The translations under genes were made by a program, and so were the position numbers. From the NCBI RefSeq assembly GCF_965138505.1, contig NZ_CBCSCO010000002.1:496001-560000 (forward strand): a stretch of DNA of 64,000 nt, read 5' to 3'. The stretch comes from Litorimonas haliclonae. GTDB taxonomy: Bacteria > Pseudomonadota > Alphaproteobacteria > Caulobacterales > Maricaulaceae. Position 1 is the first letter of the stretch; every line of letters begins with the position of its first letter. This document shows, piece by piece, positions 34,970 to 44,261 of this stretch. The notes under the pieces are model-generated. The model was not told the origin of the DNA. It saw only the letters and a program-made list of their open reading frames with translations, and made no database searches.

Positions 34970-36178
34970 ATGACGATTGGTGTAGGCGGAAAAACCCCTG
35001 AACAGGCGCTCGCAACGCTGAGTGATATGACCGAAGGATTCGACCCTATTGGATTATCGGAAATCAAATCCCGAATAGCCAAAGCGCAAAAAATGATGGC
35101 CGAGAAGAACTGGGCGGCGCTTTACCTTCATGCCGGGTCTTCGCTGTATTATTTTACCGGCACGCGCTGGCCGGACTCAGAGCGCATGGTCGGAGCTTTT
35201 CTTCTACCCGAGGGCGACCCTGTCTATATTTCTCCGGCTTTTGAGGTCGGGACACTGAACCAGTTTATGACAGTGAAAGGCGATGTCCTTCCCTGGGAAG
35301 AGCATGAAAGCCCTTATCCTTTGATGTTCAATTATCTCACTAAGTTGGGAATCAAAAAAGGTACAATTGGAATTGATGAGGCGACACCGTTCTTTGTTTC
35401 CGATGGTTTGGCCAAAGCCGGCAAGGGATTTGATTTTACCAATGGGTCAGAAGTCACGGCCGCTTGCCGGATGATTAAGTCCGAACATGAATTGAACTTG
35501 ATGCGCCGCGCCAAGGAAATGACTTTGGAGGTGCATAAAGCCACGGCATCCATGCTCCGCGAAGGCATCACGACCGCCGAGGTGAATGATTTTCTTCATA
35601 CCGCTCACCAGAAAGTCGGCGCGCCGAAAGGATCGTTTTTCAAAATTGTTTTGTTCGGGCCGGATTCGTCCTTTCCTCACGGCGTTAAAAATCCAAAGCC
35701 GCTTGAAAAAGGCGACATGGTCTTAATCGATACCGGCTGTCAGCTTCACGACTATCTTTCAGACATTACGCGTTCTTATGTCTTTGGCGAGCCGAATGAC
35801 AGACAGAGAGAGGTCTGGGAGGCGGAAAAGGCCGCGCAGATAAAAGCTTTCGAAGCGGCGCGAATAGGCGAGCCTTGTGCGGCGGTCGACATTGCGGCGC
35901 GGGACGAACTTGAAAAACGCGGCTTCGGCCCCGGCTATAAAACACCGGGCCTTCCCCACAGAACGGGCCACGGCATTGGACTGGATATCCATGAATGGCC
36001 TTATCTTCACATGGGCGACCAAACGCCTTTGGCACCCGGCATGTGTTTTTCAAATGAGCCGATGATCGTCCTGGAAGGCGAGTTTGGGGTCAGGCTGGAA
36101 GATCATTTCTATATGGATAAAGACGGCCCTGTCTGGTTTACCGAGCCGAGCCACAGTTTGGACAATCCGTTCGGCTAA
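34970..36178 (+). CDS. M24-family metallopeptidase (Xaa-Pro aminopeptidase-like)
   Basis: 402 aa. N-terminal creatinase-like domain, then the pita-bread fold with the five metal ligands: Asp in VLIDTGC, Asp in SDITRSY, His in HRTGHGIGLD, Glu in FSNEPMIV, Glu in GVRLEDHF. Hydrolyses an N-terminal residue ahead of proline, or a related dipeptide, using two Mn/Co ions. No signal peptide seen. Confidence 0.9.
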   Translation: MTIGVGGKTPEQALATLSDMTEGFDPIGLSEIKSRIAKAQKMMAEKNWAALYLHAGSSLYYFTGTRWPDSERMVGAFLLPEGDPVYISPAFEVGTLNQFMTVKGDVLPWEEHESPYPLMFNYLTKLGIKKGTIGIDEATPFFVSDGLAKAGKGFDFTNGSEVTAACRMIKSEHELNLMRRAKEMTLEVHKATASMLREGITTAEVNDFLHTAHQKVGAPKGSFFKIVLFGPDSSFPHGVKNPKPLEKGDMVLIDTGCQLHDYLSDITRSYVFGEPNDRQREVWEAEKAAQIKAFEAARIGEPCAAVDIAARDELEKRGFGPGYKTPGLPHRTGHGIGLDIHEWPYLHMGDQTPLAPGMCFSNEPMIVLEGEFGVRLEDHFYMDKDGPVWFTEPSHSLDNPFG

Positions 36179-36201
36179 ATAGTTTGTGATATAGCCAATA
36201 A

Positions 36202-36240
36202 AAAACCCGCGCCAAAGACGCGGGTTTTATTTTATTTTTT
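36202..36240. terminator. Bidirectional terminator between M24 peptidase and degP
   Basis: Stem AAAACCCGCG / CGCGGGTTTT (36202-36211 and 36219-36228), 7-nt loop, A-run on the left and T-rich tract on the right. Serves both convergent genes. Confidence 0.9.
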
Positions 36241-36248
36241 AATTGTTT

Positions 36249-37682
36249 TTATTCGACCGCAAGGAAAATGCGGGAACCTCCGCGCTCAACGGAGAGAGCA
36301 AAGGGGCCTTCTTTGTCTTTGATGCGCGTCTCGAACTCTTTCAAATTAGCAACATCTCTGCGGTTCACCGCGCGGATGACATCTCCGCGGCGTAGCCCTG
36401 CTCGGAACGCGTTGGAGCCAACTTCGACGGAGTCAACATAGACGCCTTCATCGCCGCCGCGGAGCTCAACATCGCTCGGAATATTCCGGATGGTTGCACC
36501 CGAGAAAGATTCCATAGACGGGTTCGTCGGCGCTGCGGCATCGGCGCTCAGCACCTCATCCTCATCCACCTCGGCGACTCTGATTTTCGTCGTGCGGGTC
36601 TTGCCGTCGCGGATATAAGTCAGATCCGCCTGCGTTCCGGGAACGAGGAGACCGACGGCGTTCCGAATATCGGAGCTGTCGCGAATCTCTCCGCCGTTAA
36701 AGGCTGTGATAACGTCGCCTTCCTTGAGGCCGGCTTTTTCGGCAGGAGTTCCATCCTCGACGGAGCTTACCAATGCGCCGTTCAGCGTTGTCAGGTTAAG
36801 AGACTGACGCAGACCAGGTGTGATGTTCTGAATCAAGACACCAATACGTCCGCGGCGCACTTCGCCGTTTTCTTCGAGCTGTTCAATGACAGAGCTGATG
36901 ATCTGCGTCGGAACCGCAAACCCAATACCGTTATTGCCGCCGGAGCGGGACAGGATGGCGGTATTCATACCGATCAACTCACCTTTGGAATTGACGAGCG
37001 CGCCGCCGGAATTACCCGGATTGATGGACGCATCTGTTTGAATGTAATCCTGATAATTATCGTTGCCGCCTTGCTCGCGGCCTAGAGCGCTAACAATGCC
37101 GGTCGTAACTGTGCTAGACAAGCCATAGGGGTTGCCGACGGCGATGACGTAATCGCCGACTTTAACATTGCGGCTGCTTGCAATCTTCAAATCGGACAAA
37201 TTATCCGCATCAATTTTAACGAGCGCAATATCAGTTTTCGGATCTGTTCCAACCAGCTCACCTTGCAACTGGCGTTTATCTTTGAGGGTAATTGTAATCC
37301 GATCGGCGTCCTTCACGACGTGATTATTTGTAATGATCAGGCCTTTGTCAGCGTTAATGATGACGCCTGAACCCAGACCGCGAAGCGGACGACTCTGGGG
37401 TTGATTAGGGAGTTGACCGCCAAAGAAACGGCGCAGAAACTCTTCCTGCTCACTCATATCACCAGACTCTTGCGTCCGGGTGCCCTCAACATCAATAGAG
37501 ACAACGGCAGGGGTCACGACTTCTAAAAGGGGCGCCATGGTCAGCACGCCGCGCGCATTATCTATGGTTAGGGCGCCGCTTTGTCCGATGGCCGGGCTAT
37601 TGGAATATACGCCTTGTGAAATGGCCAGGGGCGCCGCTATAAGCGCAATCCCGCTTGCGGCAATGAGAAGAGTCTTTTTCAT
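36249..37682 (-). CDS. degP: Periplasmic Do-family serine protease/chaperone
   Basis: 477 aa from the ATG at 37682 (AAGGA upstream; the ATG 15 nt earlier would extend the signal peptide awkwardly). Signal peptide, trypsin-like domain with His in TNNHVVKDAD, Asp in TDIALVKID, Ser in NPGNSGGALV, then two PDZ domains. Degrades or holds misfolded envelope proteins. Confidence 0.95.
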   Translation of the reverse strand: MKKTLLIAASGIALIAAPLAISQGVYSNSPAIGQSGALTIDNARGVLTMAPLLEVVTPAVVSIDVEGTRTQESGDMSEQEEFLRRFFGGQLPNQPQSRPLRGLGSGVIINADKGLIITNNHVVKDADRITITLKDKRQLQGELVGTDPKTDIALVKIDADNLSDLKIASSRNVKVGDYVIAVGNPYGLSSTVTTGIVSALGREQGGNDNYQDYIQTDASINPGNSGGALVNSKGELIGMNTAILSRSGGNNGIGFAVPTQIISSVIEQLEENGEVRRGRIGVLIQNITPGLRQSLNLTTLNGALVSSVEDGTPAEKAGLKEGDVITAFNGGEIRDSSDIRNAVGLLVPGTQADLTYIRDGKTRTTKIRVAEVDEDEVLSADAAAPTNPSMESFSGATIRNIPSDVELRGGDEGVYVDSVEVGSNAFRAGLRRGDVIRAVNRRDVANLKEFETRIKDKEGPFALSVERGGSRIFLAVE

Positions 37683-37842
37683 GAATACATCCTTCAACTT
37701 TAAGAGACGGCGCGGGAGAAGCTCTGAAAGCCACCCGCGACAGTTAATCTAATAGCAATGTAGGACTCACCTGGTCTATCTCCAAGGATGTGGAACAGAA
37801 TATGACCGTGTTTTAATTCAATAGGATATGTTAGGAAAACCT

Positions 37843-38394
37843 ATGAAATATTTTATACCCTGCCTTTTCGTACTGGCCGCCTGTCAATCAGAGGCCAAGC
37901 TTCTGCCTCAAACGGAGTTCGCCGCTAATCTGGTCGAATTGTGTGGACAGACTTTCAAAGGCGAGGTTGTAAGCCAAGACCCGCAGGATGATGATTGGAG
38001 AGAGCAAGTCCTTACGCTCGGTCCCGTCGATTGTACGGATGTAGCGATGACTATTCCTCTGGCCGTCGGCGAGGACGAGAGCCGTGTTTGGACGATCACA
38101 CCGCCCTCCGTCAATGAGGACTGGATCAAACTCACTCATGCTCACACTTTGGCAGATGGATCGCCAGACCCAGTTACAGGATATGGCGGCAAGACCTTAA
38201 CCGAAGGCACAGCGACCCGGCAGGAATTCCCCGCCGATGAATACTCGAAGACGCTTTTCCGTGAAAACGGATTGGATGAGTCGGCCGGAAATGTTTGGGC
38301 TCTTGAAATAACGCCGGATGAAGCTCTCGTTTATGAGCTCACACGTGAACAGCGACATTTCCGCGCGGAGTTTGATCTGTCAGACCCACAATAA
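37843..38394 (+). CDS. Hypothetical lipoprotein
   Basis: 183 aa from the ATG at 37843 (AGGA 6 nt upstream), with lipobox VLAAC at residues 12-16. Mature part is acidic and beta-rich, with two cysteines (ELCGQTF and VDC) likely to form a disulfide. Not recognised. Lies upstream of the sdh genes in the same direction, 89 bp away. Confidence 0.75.
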   Translation: MKYFIPCLFVLAACQSEAKLLPQTEFAANLVELCGQTFKGEVVSQDPQDDDWREQVLTLGPVDCTDVAMTIPLAVGEDESRVWTITPPSVNEDWIKLTHAHTLADGSPDPVTGYGGKTLTEGTATRQEFPADEYSKTLFRENGLDESAGNVWALEITPDEALVYELTREQRHFRAEFDLSDPQ

Positions 38395-38483
38395 CGTATA
38401 TAGAGTAGCCTTTTTGGAGCGTAACGCGTTGACTATACTGACAGGCAGATTAGGTTGCGCCCAACTTAGAGAGAGAGTTTTTC

Positions 38484-38876
38484 ATGTCTTCATCTTGGAA
38501 TAACAAGCGGCCCATGTCGCCGCATTTGCAAGTTTGGCGTTGGCACGCCTCCATGGCGTCCTCCATTCTTCATCGCGCAACGACGATTGTGAGTTATGTC
38601 GCGCTGTTTCTTGTCGCAATTGGACTTTTATGTCTTTCGGCATCCGGCTCTCTGCCGCTTGAAGGCTTGATCTTCAGTCCACTCGGCGCGATCGGCCTTT
38701 TCATTTTTGTCTTTTCGTTTATTTTTGTGGGCTTGGCGCAGCTCAGACACGCAATTTGGGATACGGGAGCGATGCTCGAGCCCAAATTGAATAATACACT
38801 GTCTTACGTAATGATTGCTCTCGCGGTGGTGGTTGCGTTGTTGGTGACAATTGTCGGATCGGGAGTGCTGTCGTGA
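38484..38876 (+). CDS. sdhC: Succinate dehydrogenase cytochrome b556 subunit
   Basis: 130 aa, three TM helices. N-terminal family block RPMSPHLQVWRW and SILHRATT. The second-helix motif, normally HxxxGxRHxxxD with the first His as axial heme ligand, reads VGLAQLRHAIWD here: the second His and the Asp remain, but the ligand position is Val. Anchors SdhAB to the membrane and forms the quinone site. Overlaps sdhD by 4 bp (GTGA). Confidence 0.93.
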   Translation: MSSSWNNKRPMSPHLQVWRWHASMASSILHRATTIVSYVALFLVAIGLLCLSASGSLPLEGLIFSPLGAIGLFIFVFSFIFVGLAQLRHAIWDTGAMLEPKLNNTLSYVMIALAVVVALLVTIVGSGVLS

Positions 38877-39283
38877 GTACAAAAAATTCTACAGATACAT
38901 CAAATATTCGAACACCCGACGCTCCTGGTTACACGGCCAAACATGTCGGAAAAGGGCATGGAACCACGCACCATAAAATTCGGGGTTTCACAGGCTGGGG
39001 TTTAATCATTGGATTGCCCTTTGCAATTTGGTCAGCAGTTTCCGCCATTGGCGGAGGATCAGACGGTTTCGCTGCCTGGCTTTCTAGCCCGATTGGTGGC
39101 TTGGGCTTTCTCGCCTTTGCCACGGCGGCCATCTGGTACTGTAAGTTGGAAATGGACGAAGTGATTCTCGATTATTTCGAGGGTGGTGTGCGCACATTCG
39201 GCTTGATTAAGAACAAGATCGTCGCTGGCCTTATCTGGCTCGCCATCGCTTATGCTGTCCTCAAACTTGCCTTTTTGGGCTAA
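38873..39283 (+). CDS. sdhD: Succinate dehydrogenase membrane anchor subunit
   Basis: 136 aa from a GTG start overlapping sdhC. Begins with a His-rich soluble stretch (KHVGKGHGTTHHKIR), then three TM helices. The usual HAxxGxxxVxxDY signature reads YCKLEMDEVILDY: the DY pair is kept, but the heme-ligand His is Tyr. Identified mainly by position between sdhC and sdhA, plus this residual signature. Confidence 0.88.
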   Translation: MSTKNSTDTSNIRTPDAPGYTAKHVGKGHGTTHHKIRGFTGWGLIIGLPFAIWSAVSAIGGGSDGFAAWLSSPIGGLGFLAFATAAIWYCKLEMDEVILDYFEGGVRTFGLIKNKIVAGLIWLAIAYAVLKLAFLG

Positions 39284-39308
39284 AAGTTAAAAAATTAGGA
39301 AAGTCGAT

Positions 39309-41105
39309 ATGACTGCCAAAAAAACACAATGGATTGATCACACTTACGACGTTGTCGTAGTCGGGGCAGGTGGCTCCGGTCTCCGCGCGACGCTTGGCGC
39401 CGCTCAAGCTGGCCTGAAAACAGCCTGCGTCACCAAGGTTTTCCCAACCCGATCTCACACAGTTGCGGCCCAAGGCGGCATTGCCGCGTCACTCGGAAAT
39501 ATGGGTGACGATGACTGGCGCTGGCACATGTATGACACGGTCAAAGGCTCTGACTGGCTCGGTGACCAGGATTCTATCGAATATCTTTGCCGGGAAGCGC
39601 CTAAGGCGGTTTATGAGCTGGAACATTGGGGTATGCCGTTTTCGCGAACCGAAGAAGGCAAGATTTACCAGCGTCCCTTTGGCGGTATGATGCAGAATAT
39701 GGGCAAAGGCCCGGAAGCCCAGCGCACCTGCGCGGCGGCAGACCGGACGGGTCATGCCATGCTTCACACGCTTTACGGCCAATCTCTTCGCAATGACGCC
39801 GAATTTTTTATCGAATATTTTGCGCTCGACCTGATTATGGAAGACGGCGAATGCCGGGGTCTCACAGCCTGGAAACTGGATGACGGCACACTTCACCGTT
39901 TCCGCGCGCAAACGGTTATCCTCGCCACGGGCGGCTATGGCCGGGTGTTCTTCTCTGCGACCTCTGCCCACACTTGTACAGGCGATGGTAACGCGATGGT
40001 GCTTCGCGCCGGACTTCCGGTGCAGGATATGGAATTTGTTCAATTCCATCCGACCGGCATTTACGGGGCAGGGTGCTTGATTACCGAAGGCTCTCGCGGC
40101 GAGGGGGGTTATCTCACCAATTCAGAAGGCGAGCGTTTTATGGAGCGATATGCGCCCTCGGCCAAGGATCTGGCGTCACGAGATGTCGTTTCCCGCGCCA
40201 TGACGATCGAAATCCGGGAAGGCCGCGGCGTTGGCCCGAATAAAGACCATATCTTCCTTCACCTAGACCATCTCGATCCTGCTGTTCTTGCGGAACGTCT
40301 GCCAGGCATTTCCGAAACTGCCAAGATTTTCGCAGGCGTAGATGTCACCAAAGAACCTATCCCGGTATTGCCGACCTGCCATTACAATATGGGCGGCGTT
40401 CAAACCAATTTCCACGGCGAAGTCCTGACGAAAAAAGGCAAGAACCCCGACAGTGTTGTTAAAGGCCTCATGGCGGTCGGCGAAGCGGCTTGCGTTTCTG
40501 TTCACGGCGCAAACCGTCTTGGCTCTAACAGCTTGATTGATTTGGTCGTCTTTGGCCGCGCCGCTGGTATGCGTTGCGGCGAAATCTTGGAAGCCAATGC
40601 TGAGCAAAAACCTCTGCCCGCCAATGCAGGTGAGGAGGCTGTCGCCCGTCTGGAAAAATACAAAAACGCCAATGGCAAAACTTCGACTGCAGACCTACGC
40701 CTGCGTATGCAAAAGGCCATGCAGGAACACTGCGCGGTTTTCAGAACCGAGGAGAGCCTCAGCGAGGGCGTGAAAAAGGTAGAATCCATCGCGGCGGATA
40801 TGGCTGATATTTCTGTCACGGATAAGACCATGGTCTGGAATACGGACCTTATGGAAGCACTTGAGCTCGACAATCTCATCGGCCAAGCCCGCGTAACAAT
40901 TGCCTCCGCCGACAACCGCAAGGAAAGCCGCGGCGCTCACGCGCATGAGGATTATCCGGACCGGAATGACGGTGAGTGGATGAAACACACTCTGGCATGG
41001 TATGATTACGGGAAAAACAAGGTCAAAATCGACTATCGCCCCGTTCACGATTACACCATGACCGATGGAATTGATTATATTGAGCCGAAAAAGCGCGTTT
41101 ACTAA
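39309..41105 (+). CDS. sdhA: Succinate dehydrogenase flavoprotein subunit
   Basis: 598 aa. FAD-binding VVGAGGSGLRATLGAAQAG, the flavin-linking His in RSHTVAAQGGI, and substrate-site residues in GPEAQRTCAAADRTGHAMLHTLYGQ, HPTGIYGAGCL, CHYNMGGV and GANRLGSNSLIDLVVFGRAAG. Oxidises succinate to fumarate in the TCA cycle and respiratory chain. Terminated by the hairpin at 41129. Confidence 0.98.
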   Translation: MTAKKTQWIDHTYDVVVVGAGGSGLRATLGAAQAGLKTACVTKVFPTRSHTVAAQGGIAASLGNMGDDDWRWHMYDTVKGSDWLGDQDSIEYLCREAPKAVYELEHWGMPFSRTEEGKIYQRPFGGMMQNMGKGPEAQRTCAAADRTGHAMLHTLYGQSLRNDAEFFIEYFALDLIMEDGECRGLTAWKLDDGTLHRFRAQTVILATGGYGRVFFSATSAHTCTGDGNAMVLRAGLPVQDMEFVQFHPTGIYGAGCLITEGSRGEGGYLTNSEGERFMERYAPSAKDLASRDVVSRAMTIEIREGRGVGPNKDHIFLHLDHLDPAVLAERLPGISETAKIFAGVDVTKEPIPVLPTCHYNMGGVQTNFHGEVLTKKGKNPDSVVKGLMAVGEAACVSVHGANRLGSNSLIDLVVFGRAAGMRCGEILEANAEQKPLPANAGEEAVARLEKYKNANGKTSTADLRLRMQKAMQEHCAVFRTEESLSEGVKKVESIAADMADISVTDKTMVWNTDLMEALELDNLIGQARVTIASADNRKESRGAHAHEDYPDRNDGEWMKHTLAWYDYGKNKVKIDYRPVHDYTMTDGIDYIEPKKRVY

Positions 41106-41128
41106 TCAAATGCAAAACTATTGAAAAA

Positions 41129-41152
41129 GCGGGTCTTGGACCCGCTTTTTTT
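41129..41152 (+). terminator. Terminator after sdhA
   Basis: GCGGGTC / GACCCGC (41129-41135 and 41139-41145), 3-nt loop, followed by seven T. It ends the sdhCDA transcript and separates it from the distant sdhB. Confidence 0.92.
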
Positions 41153-41195
41153 ATGCTTCATAAGGGGACGTACTCTGCAAAATAAGTTGGAAAAT

Positions 41196-42017
41196 ATGAA
41201 AACAATAACCGTTACGCGTGATACTGAAAATTCTTCTGTTGCGATTATTACCCTCAATCGCCCGGAGCAGATGAACAGCTTCAATGTTGAAATGTGTGAT
41301 GAATTGATTTCCGCTTACTCTGATCTGGATACCGACACTTCCGTTAGGGTGATTATTGTGACGGGCGCCGGGCGAGCCTTTTGCGCTGGCGCAGATATTT
41401 CCCAAGGGTTTGAGTCGGTCGGCGGGGTAAATTACCATGAAGGCGTTGCGCGGGATAAGGGCGGCGAACTCGTGCTCTCTATGTTCGAATGCGACACCCC
41501 AATTATTGGCGCCATAAACGGCGCAGCCGTCGGTATTGGGGCGACAATGCTTCTTCCAATGGACCTTCGAATTGCGTCAGTAAAGTCAAAGTTTGCCTTC
41601 CCATTTGCGCGGCGCGGAATTGTTTTTGACGGGGCTTCAAGTTGGTTCCTGCCAAGGCTCGTCGGATTTGCCAAAGCCAATGAATGGGCGCTCAAGGCGA
41701 GCATATTAAAGGCTGATGAAGTCTTGAAAGCCGGACTTGTCAGCGAGCTAAAAGAACCGGAAGAGGTGCTCCCATATAGCTTGGAAATCGCTCGGGATAT
41801 TGCTCAAAACTGTTCTCCGACTTCCACCATCCAAAATAAGCGTCTCTTGAGGGAGTCTATGATGGGGTTCGGCGCGCTGGACGCCGCGCCGTTTAAAGCG
41901 CATATGAAAGAGAGCGCTTTATTGGAAAAGGCGTTTGTCAGTGAGGATTGCCGAGAGGGCGTCACGGCCTTTTTCGAAAAGCGGGCCCCTGAGTTCAAGG
42001 ATTACCAAAACGACTAA
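41196..42017 (+). CDS. Enoyl-CoA hydratase/isomerase (crotonase) family protein
   Basis: 273 aa from the ATG at 41196; the open frame further upstream runs through the sdhA terminator, so the longer start is wrong. Crotonase fold with the oxyanion blocks FCAGADIS and GAINGAAVGIGATMLLPMDLRIA. The second catalytic-Glu region reads FARRGIVFDGASSWFLPRLVG, lacking the usual hydratase Glu, so it may act as an isomerase or on another acyl-CoA. Confidence 0.9.
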   Translation: MKTITVTRDTENSSVAIITLNRPEQMNSFNVEMCDELISAYSDLDTDTSVRVIIVTGAGRAFCAGADISQGFESVGGVNYHEGVARDKGGELVLSMFECDTPIIGAINGAAVGIGATMLLPMDLRIASVKSKFAFPFARRGIVFDGASSWFLPRLVGFAKANEWALKASILKADEVLKAGLVSELKEPEEVLPYSLEIARDIAQNCSPTSTIQNKRLLRESMMGFGALDAAPFKAHMKESALLEKAFVSEDCREGVTAFFEKRAPEFKDYQND

Positions 42018-42026
42018 GGACAGATT

Positions 42027-42758
42027 ATGACTCTCAATCGCCGCCACATTCTCCTCACGCTTCCCGCTTTGGGACTTACCGCCTGTGAAACCTTTGATCC
42101 TTCTATTCTGAACGGCGTTATCAATTCAGGTGCTTTGTCACAGGGCGAAGCCGCTGCTGGCATCCGGGCGGCTTTGAATAACGGGATTGGCTCTGCGATT
42201 AGCACGGTCGGCCGCGAGGGCGGGTTTTTGAATAATGGCCGGATTCGAATTCCGTTGCCCCAAAGATTGCAGGACGTCCAAAGTGTGCTTCAGCCCCTCG
42301 GGGCAGGCAGATTGCTCGCGGAGCTGCAAACACAGCTTAATCGCGGGGCGGAAAAAGCCGCGCCCGTGGCCAAGGATATTTTCATTGATGCGGTGGCCGA
42401 CCTTTCTATTCAGGACGCCATCGGGATTGTCCGCGGCCCGGATAATGCGGCGACGCAATATTTACAGGGGAAGACAACCGACCGCCTGACAAGACTGTTT
42501 ACGCCGATTATGAGCAATGCCCTTCAGCAAACCGGAGCGTTGCAACTGGTTGATCAGGTCTCTGCCCAACTTGACTCCGTGCCTTTTGCAACCGGGCTCG
42601 GCGCAAATGCAAAATCTGATCTTGTTGGTCACGGCGTGAACTATGGTCTGGACGGGGTGTTTACTTATATCGGGGACGAAGAAAAAGCGATCCGTGAAAA
42701 CCCGGCCAAACGCACGAGCGAAATCTTGCGCCGCGTTTTCGGGGCCTACTCTGCCTAG
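42027..42758 (+). CDS. DUF4197-family lipoprotein
   Basis: 243 aa. Signal with Leu-Thr-Ala-Cys (ALGLTACE), so probably lipid-anchored. DUF4197 blocks: GIRAALNNGIGSAISTVG, IRIPLPQRLQDVQSVLQPLG, LNRGAEKAAPVAKDIF and VNYGLDGVFTYIGDEEKAIRENPAKRTSEILRRVFG. Function unknown. Placed 9 bp after the crotonase gene. Confidence 0.9.
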   Translation: MTLNRRHILLTLPALGLTACETFDPSILNGVINSGALSQGEAAAGIRAALNNGIGSAISTVGREGGFLNNGRIRIPLPQRLQDVQSVLQPLGAGRLLAELQTQLNRGAEKAAPVAKDIFIDAVADLSIQDAIGIVRGPDNAATQYLQGKTTDRLTRLFTPIMSNALQQTGALQLVDQVSAQLDSVPFATGLGANAKSDLVGHGVNYGLDGVFTYIGDEEKAIRENPAKRTSEILRRVFGAYSA

Positions 42759-42951
42759 CGAGGCGATTGCGAGGGCGGAATTTGCTGAAAACGTCACCAA
42801 TTGTGTCAAGATTATGATTTTTTTAGGTTTTCTGCAAAAATCATTTCACAAGAGCCAAGAAATCCTCTTATTAATTTGTTAAGATATAATTAGGCCGCAA
42901 CGGGATTGTCGGGACCGAAATATCTCAATTTTGAACTCAAAAGGGGAGTTT

Positions 42952-43260
42952 ATGCCGAAAGAGGGATCGGTTTTTACTGAAATGTTCGATTTGGAAATAT
43001 CCGAGGACGAGATTTCGCAACCGCCTTGTTTTGAGGGGGCAGAGTTTGTCTGCGGCGCTTTGCAAGAGTCGGAAAGCGCCCCTCTGCGCGAAAGAAAATC
43101 TATACAGACGGATGTGGCTGACACATTGAATTGCCGTGTGGAAGCTCTTTCGTTTTTGTGGGCTCAACCCATTAGAGGCGCGGAAATACTCGATTGCGAA
43201 ATTCCAGATTTCCGGGAAGTCAGCCTTGATCCAAGCCTTTTAACTTTGGCAGCGGAATAA
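42952..43260 (+). CDS. Acidic hypothetical protein
   Basis: 102 aa from the ATG at 42952, which has GGGGAG 5-6 nt upstream; the frame extends 7 codons further without support. Acidic, soluble, no signal. No family recognised. Isolated between DUF4197 and sdhB. Confidence 0.6.
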   Translation: MPKEGSVFTEMFDLEISEDEISQPPCFEGAEFVCGALQESESAPLRERKSIQTDVADTLNCRVEALSFLWAQPIRGAEILDCEIPDFREVSLDPSLLTLAAE

Positions 43261-43391
43261 GCCCCTTTAAACCGCCCTTTTTCGACTAGATGCGTCAAAA
43301 TGAATGCGGAACATAACAGCTTTTCCCTTCGTTTTTGAAATAATTCTGTTTATAAGACAGGTTCAAAATCTAAAGAAAACCAAGGTAAATC

Positions 43392-44174
43392 ATGGTTCAG
43401 TTAGCTCTGCCAAAAAATTCCAAAATTCGCAAAGGCAAAGACTGGCCTGCGAAAGCTGGCGCCACACGCCTTAAGACGTTCAAAATCTATCGCTATGATC
43501 CCTCAGATGGCGGCACGCCATATTGGGATACCTACCAGATTGATCTGGATGAATGCGGCCCGATGGTCCTGGACGCGCTGTTCAAAATTAAAAACGAAAT
43601 CGATTCAACGCTCGCTTTCCGCCGCTCTTGCCGCGAGGGCGTTTGCGGCTCCTGCGCCATGACGATTGGCGGTCGTAATACGCTGGCCTGTACGAAGGGT
43701 ATCGATGAAGTCGGAGGCGGGGATACGATCACAATCTCTCCTTTGCCGCACCTTCCTGTTGTTCGTGACCTCGTGCCGGACCTTTCCAATTTCTATAAGC
43801 AATATGCCTCTATCGAGCCTTGGCTGCATACGTCCACGCCTCTGCCGACTGAGGAAATCAAGCAGAGCCCGGAAGACCGGGATAAGCTGGACGGATATTA
43901 CGAATGTATTCTTTGCGCGTCTTGCTCAACGGCTTGCCCGTCTTATTGGTGGAATGGTGACCGGTATCTCGGCCCAGCCGCGCTCCTTCAGGCCTACCGC
44001 TGGCTCGCGGATAGCCGTGACGATGCCGATGATGAACGTCTTGATAATCTAGAGGACCCCTTCAAACTCTATCGTTGCCACACCATCATGAACTGCGCGA
44101 ATGTCTGCCCTAAAGGCCTAAACCCGGCCAAAGCCATTGCCGAAGTGAAAAAAATGATGGTCGAGCGGGCGTAA
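43392..44174 (+). CDS. sdhB: Succinate dehydrogenase iron-sulfur subunit
   Basis: 260 aa. [2Fe-2S] ligands in CREGVCGSCAM plus a later Cys (TLACTKG), [4Fe-4S] in CILCASCSTACPSYWW, [3Fe-4S] in CHTIMNCANVCPKGL. Transfers electrons from SdhA to quinone. It is separated from sdhCDA by three unrelated genes and a terminator, so it needs its own promoter (43261-43391). Confidence 0.98.
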   Translation: MVQLALPKNSKIRKGKDWPAKAGATRLKTFKIYRYDPSDGGTPYWDTYQIDLDECGPMVLDALFKIKNEIDSTLAFRRSCREGVCGSCAMTIGGRNTLACTKGIDEVGGGDTITISPLPHLPVVRDLVPDLSNFYKQYASIEPWLHTSTPLPTEEIKQSPEDRDKLDGYYECILCASCSTACPSYWWNGDRYLGPAALLQAYRWLADSRDDADDERLDNLEDPFKLYRCHTIMNCANVCPKGLNPAKAIAEVKKMMVERA

Positions 44175-44212
44175 GCCCCGGCCCGTCGGTCGGAACCCAA
44201 CTTTACAAATAT

Positions 44213-44243
44213 AAAAAAAGCCCCGCGTAAGCAGGGCTTTTTT
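44213..44243. terminator. Bidirectional terminator between sdhB and ppa
   Basis: A-run, GCCCCGC / GCAGGGC stem with one C-A mismatch (44220-44226 and 44231-44237), 4-nt loop, then six T. Confidence 0.88.
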
Positions 44244-44261
44244 ATTTGCACGTAGTGAGCG

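Noticed and set aside
41121..41195. 25-codon N-terminal extension of the crotonase gene
   Set aside because: It would be translated from the stem and T-run of the sdhA terminator.
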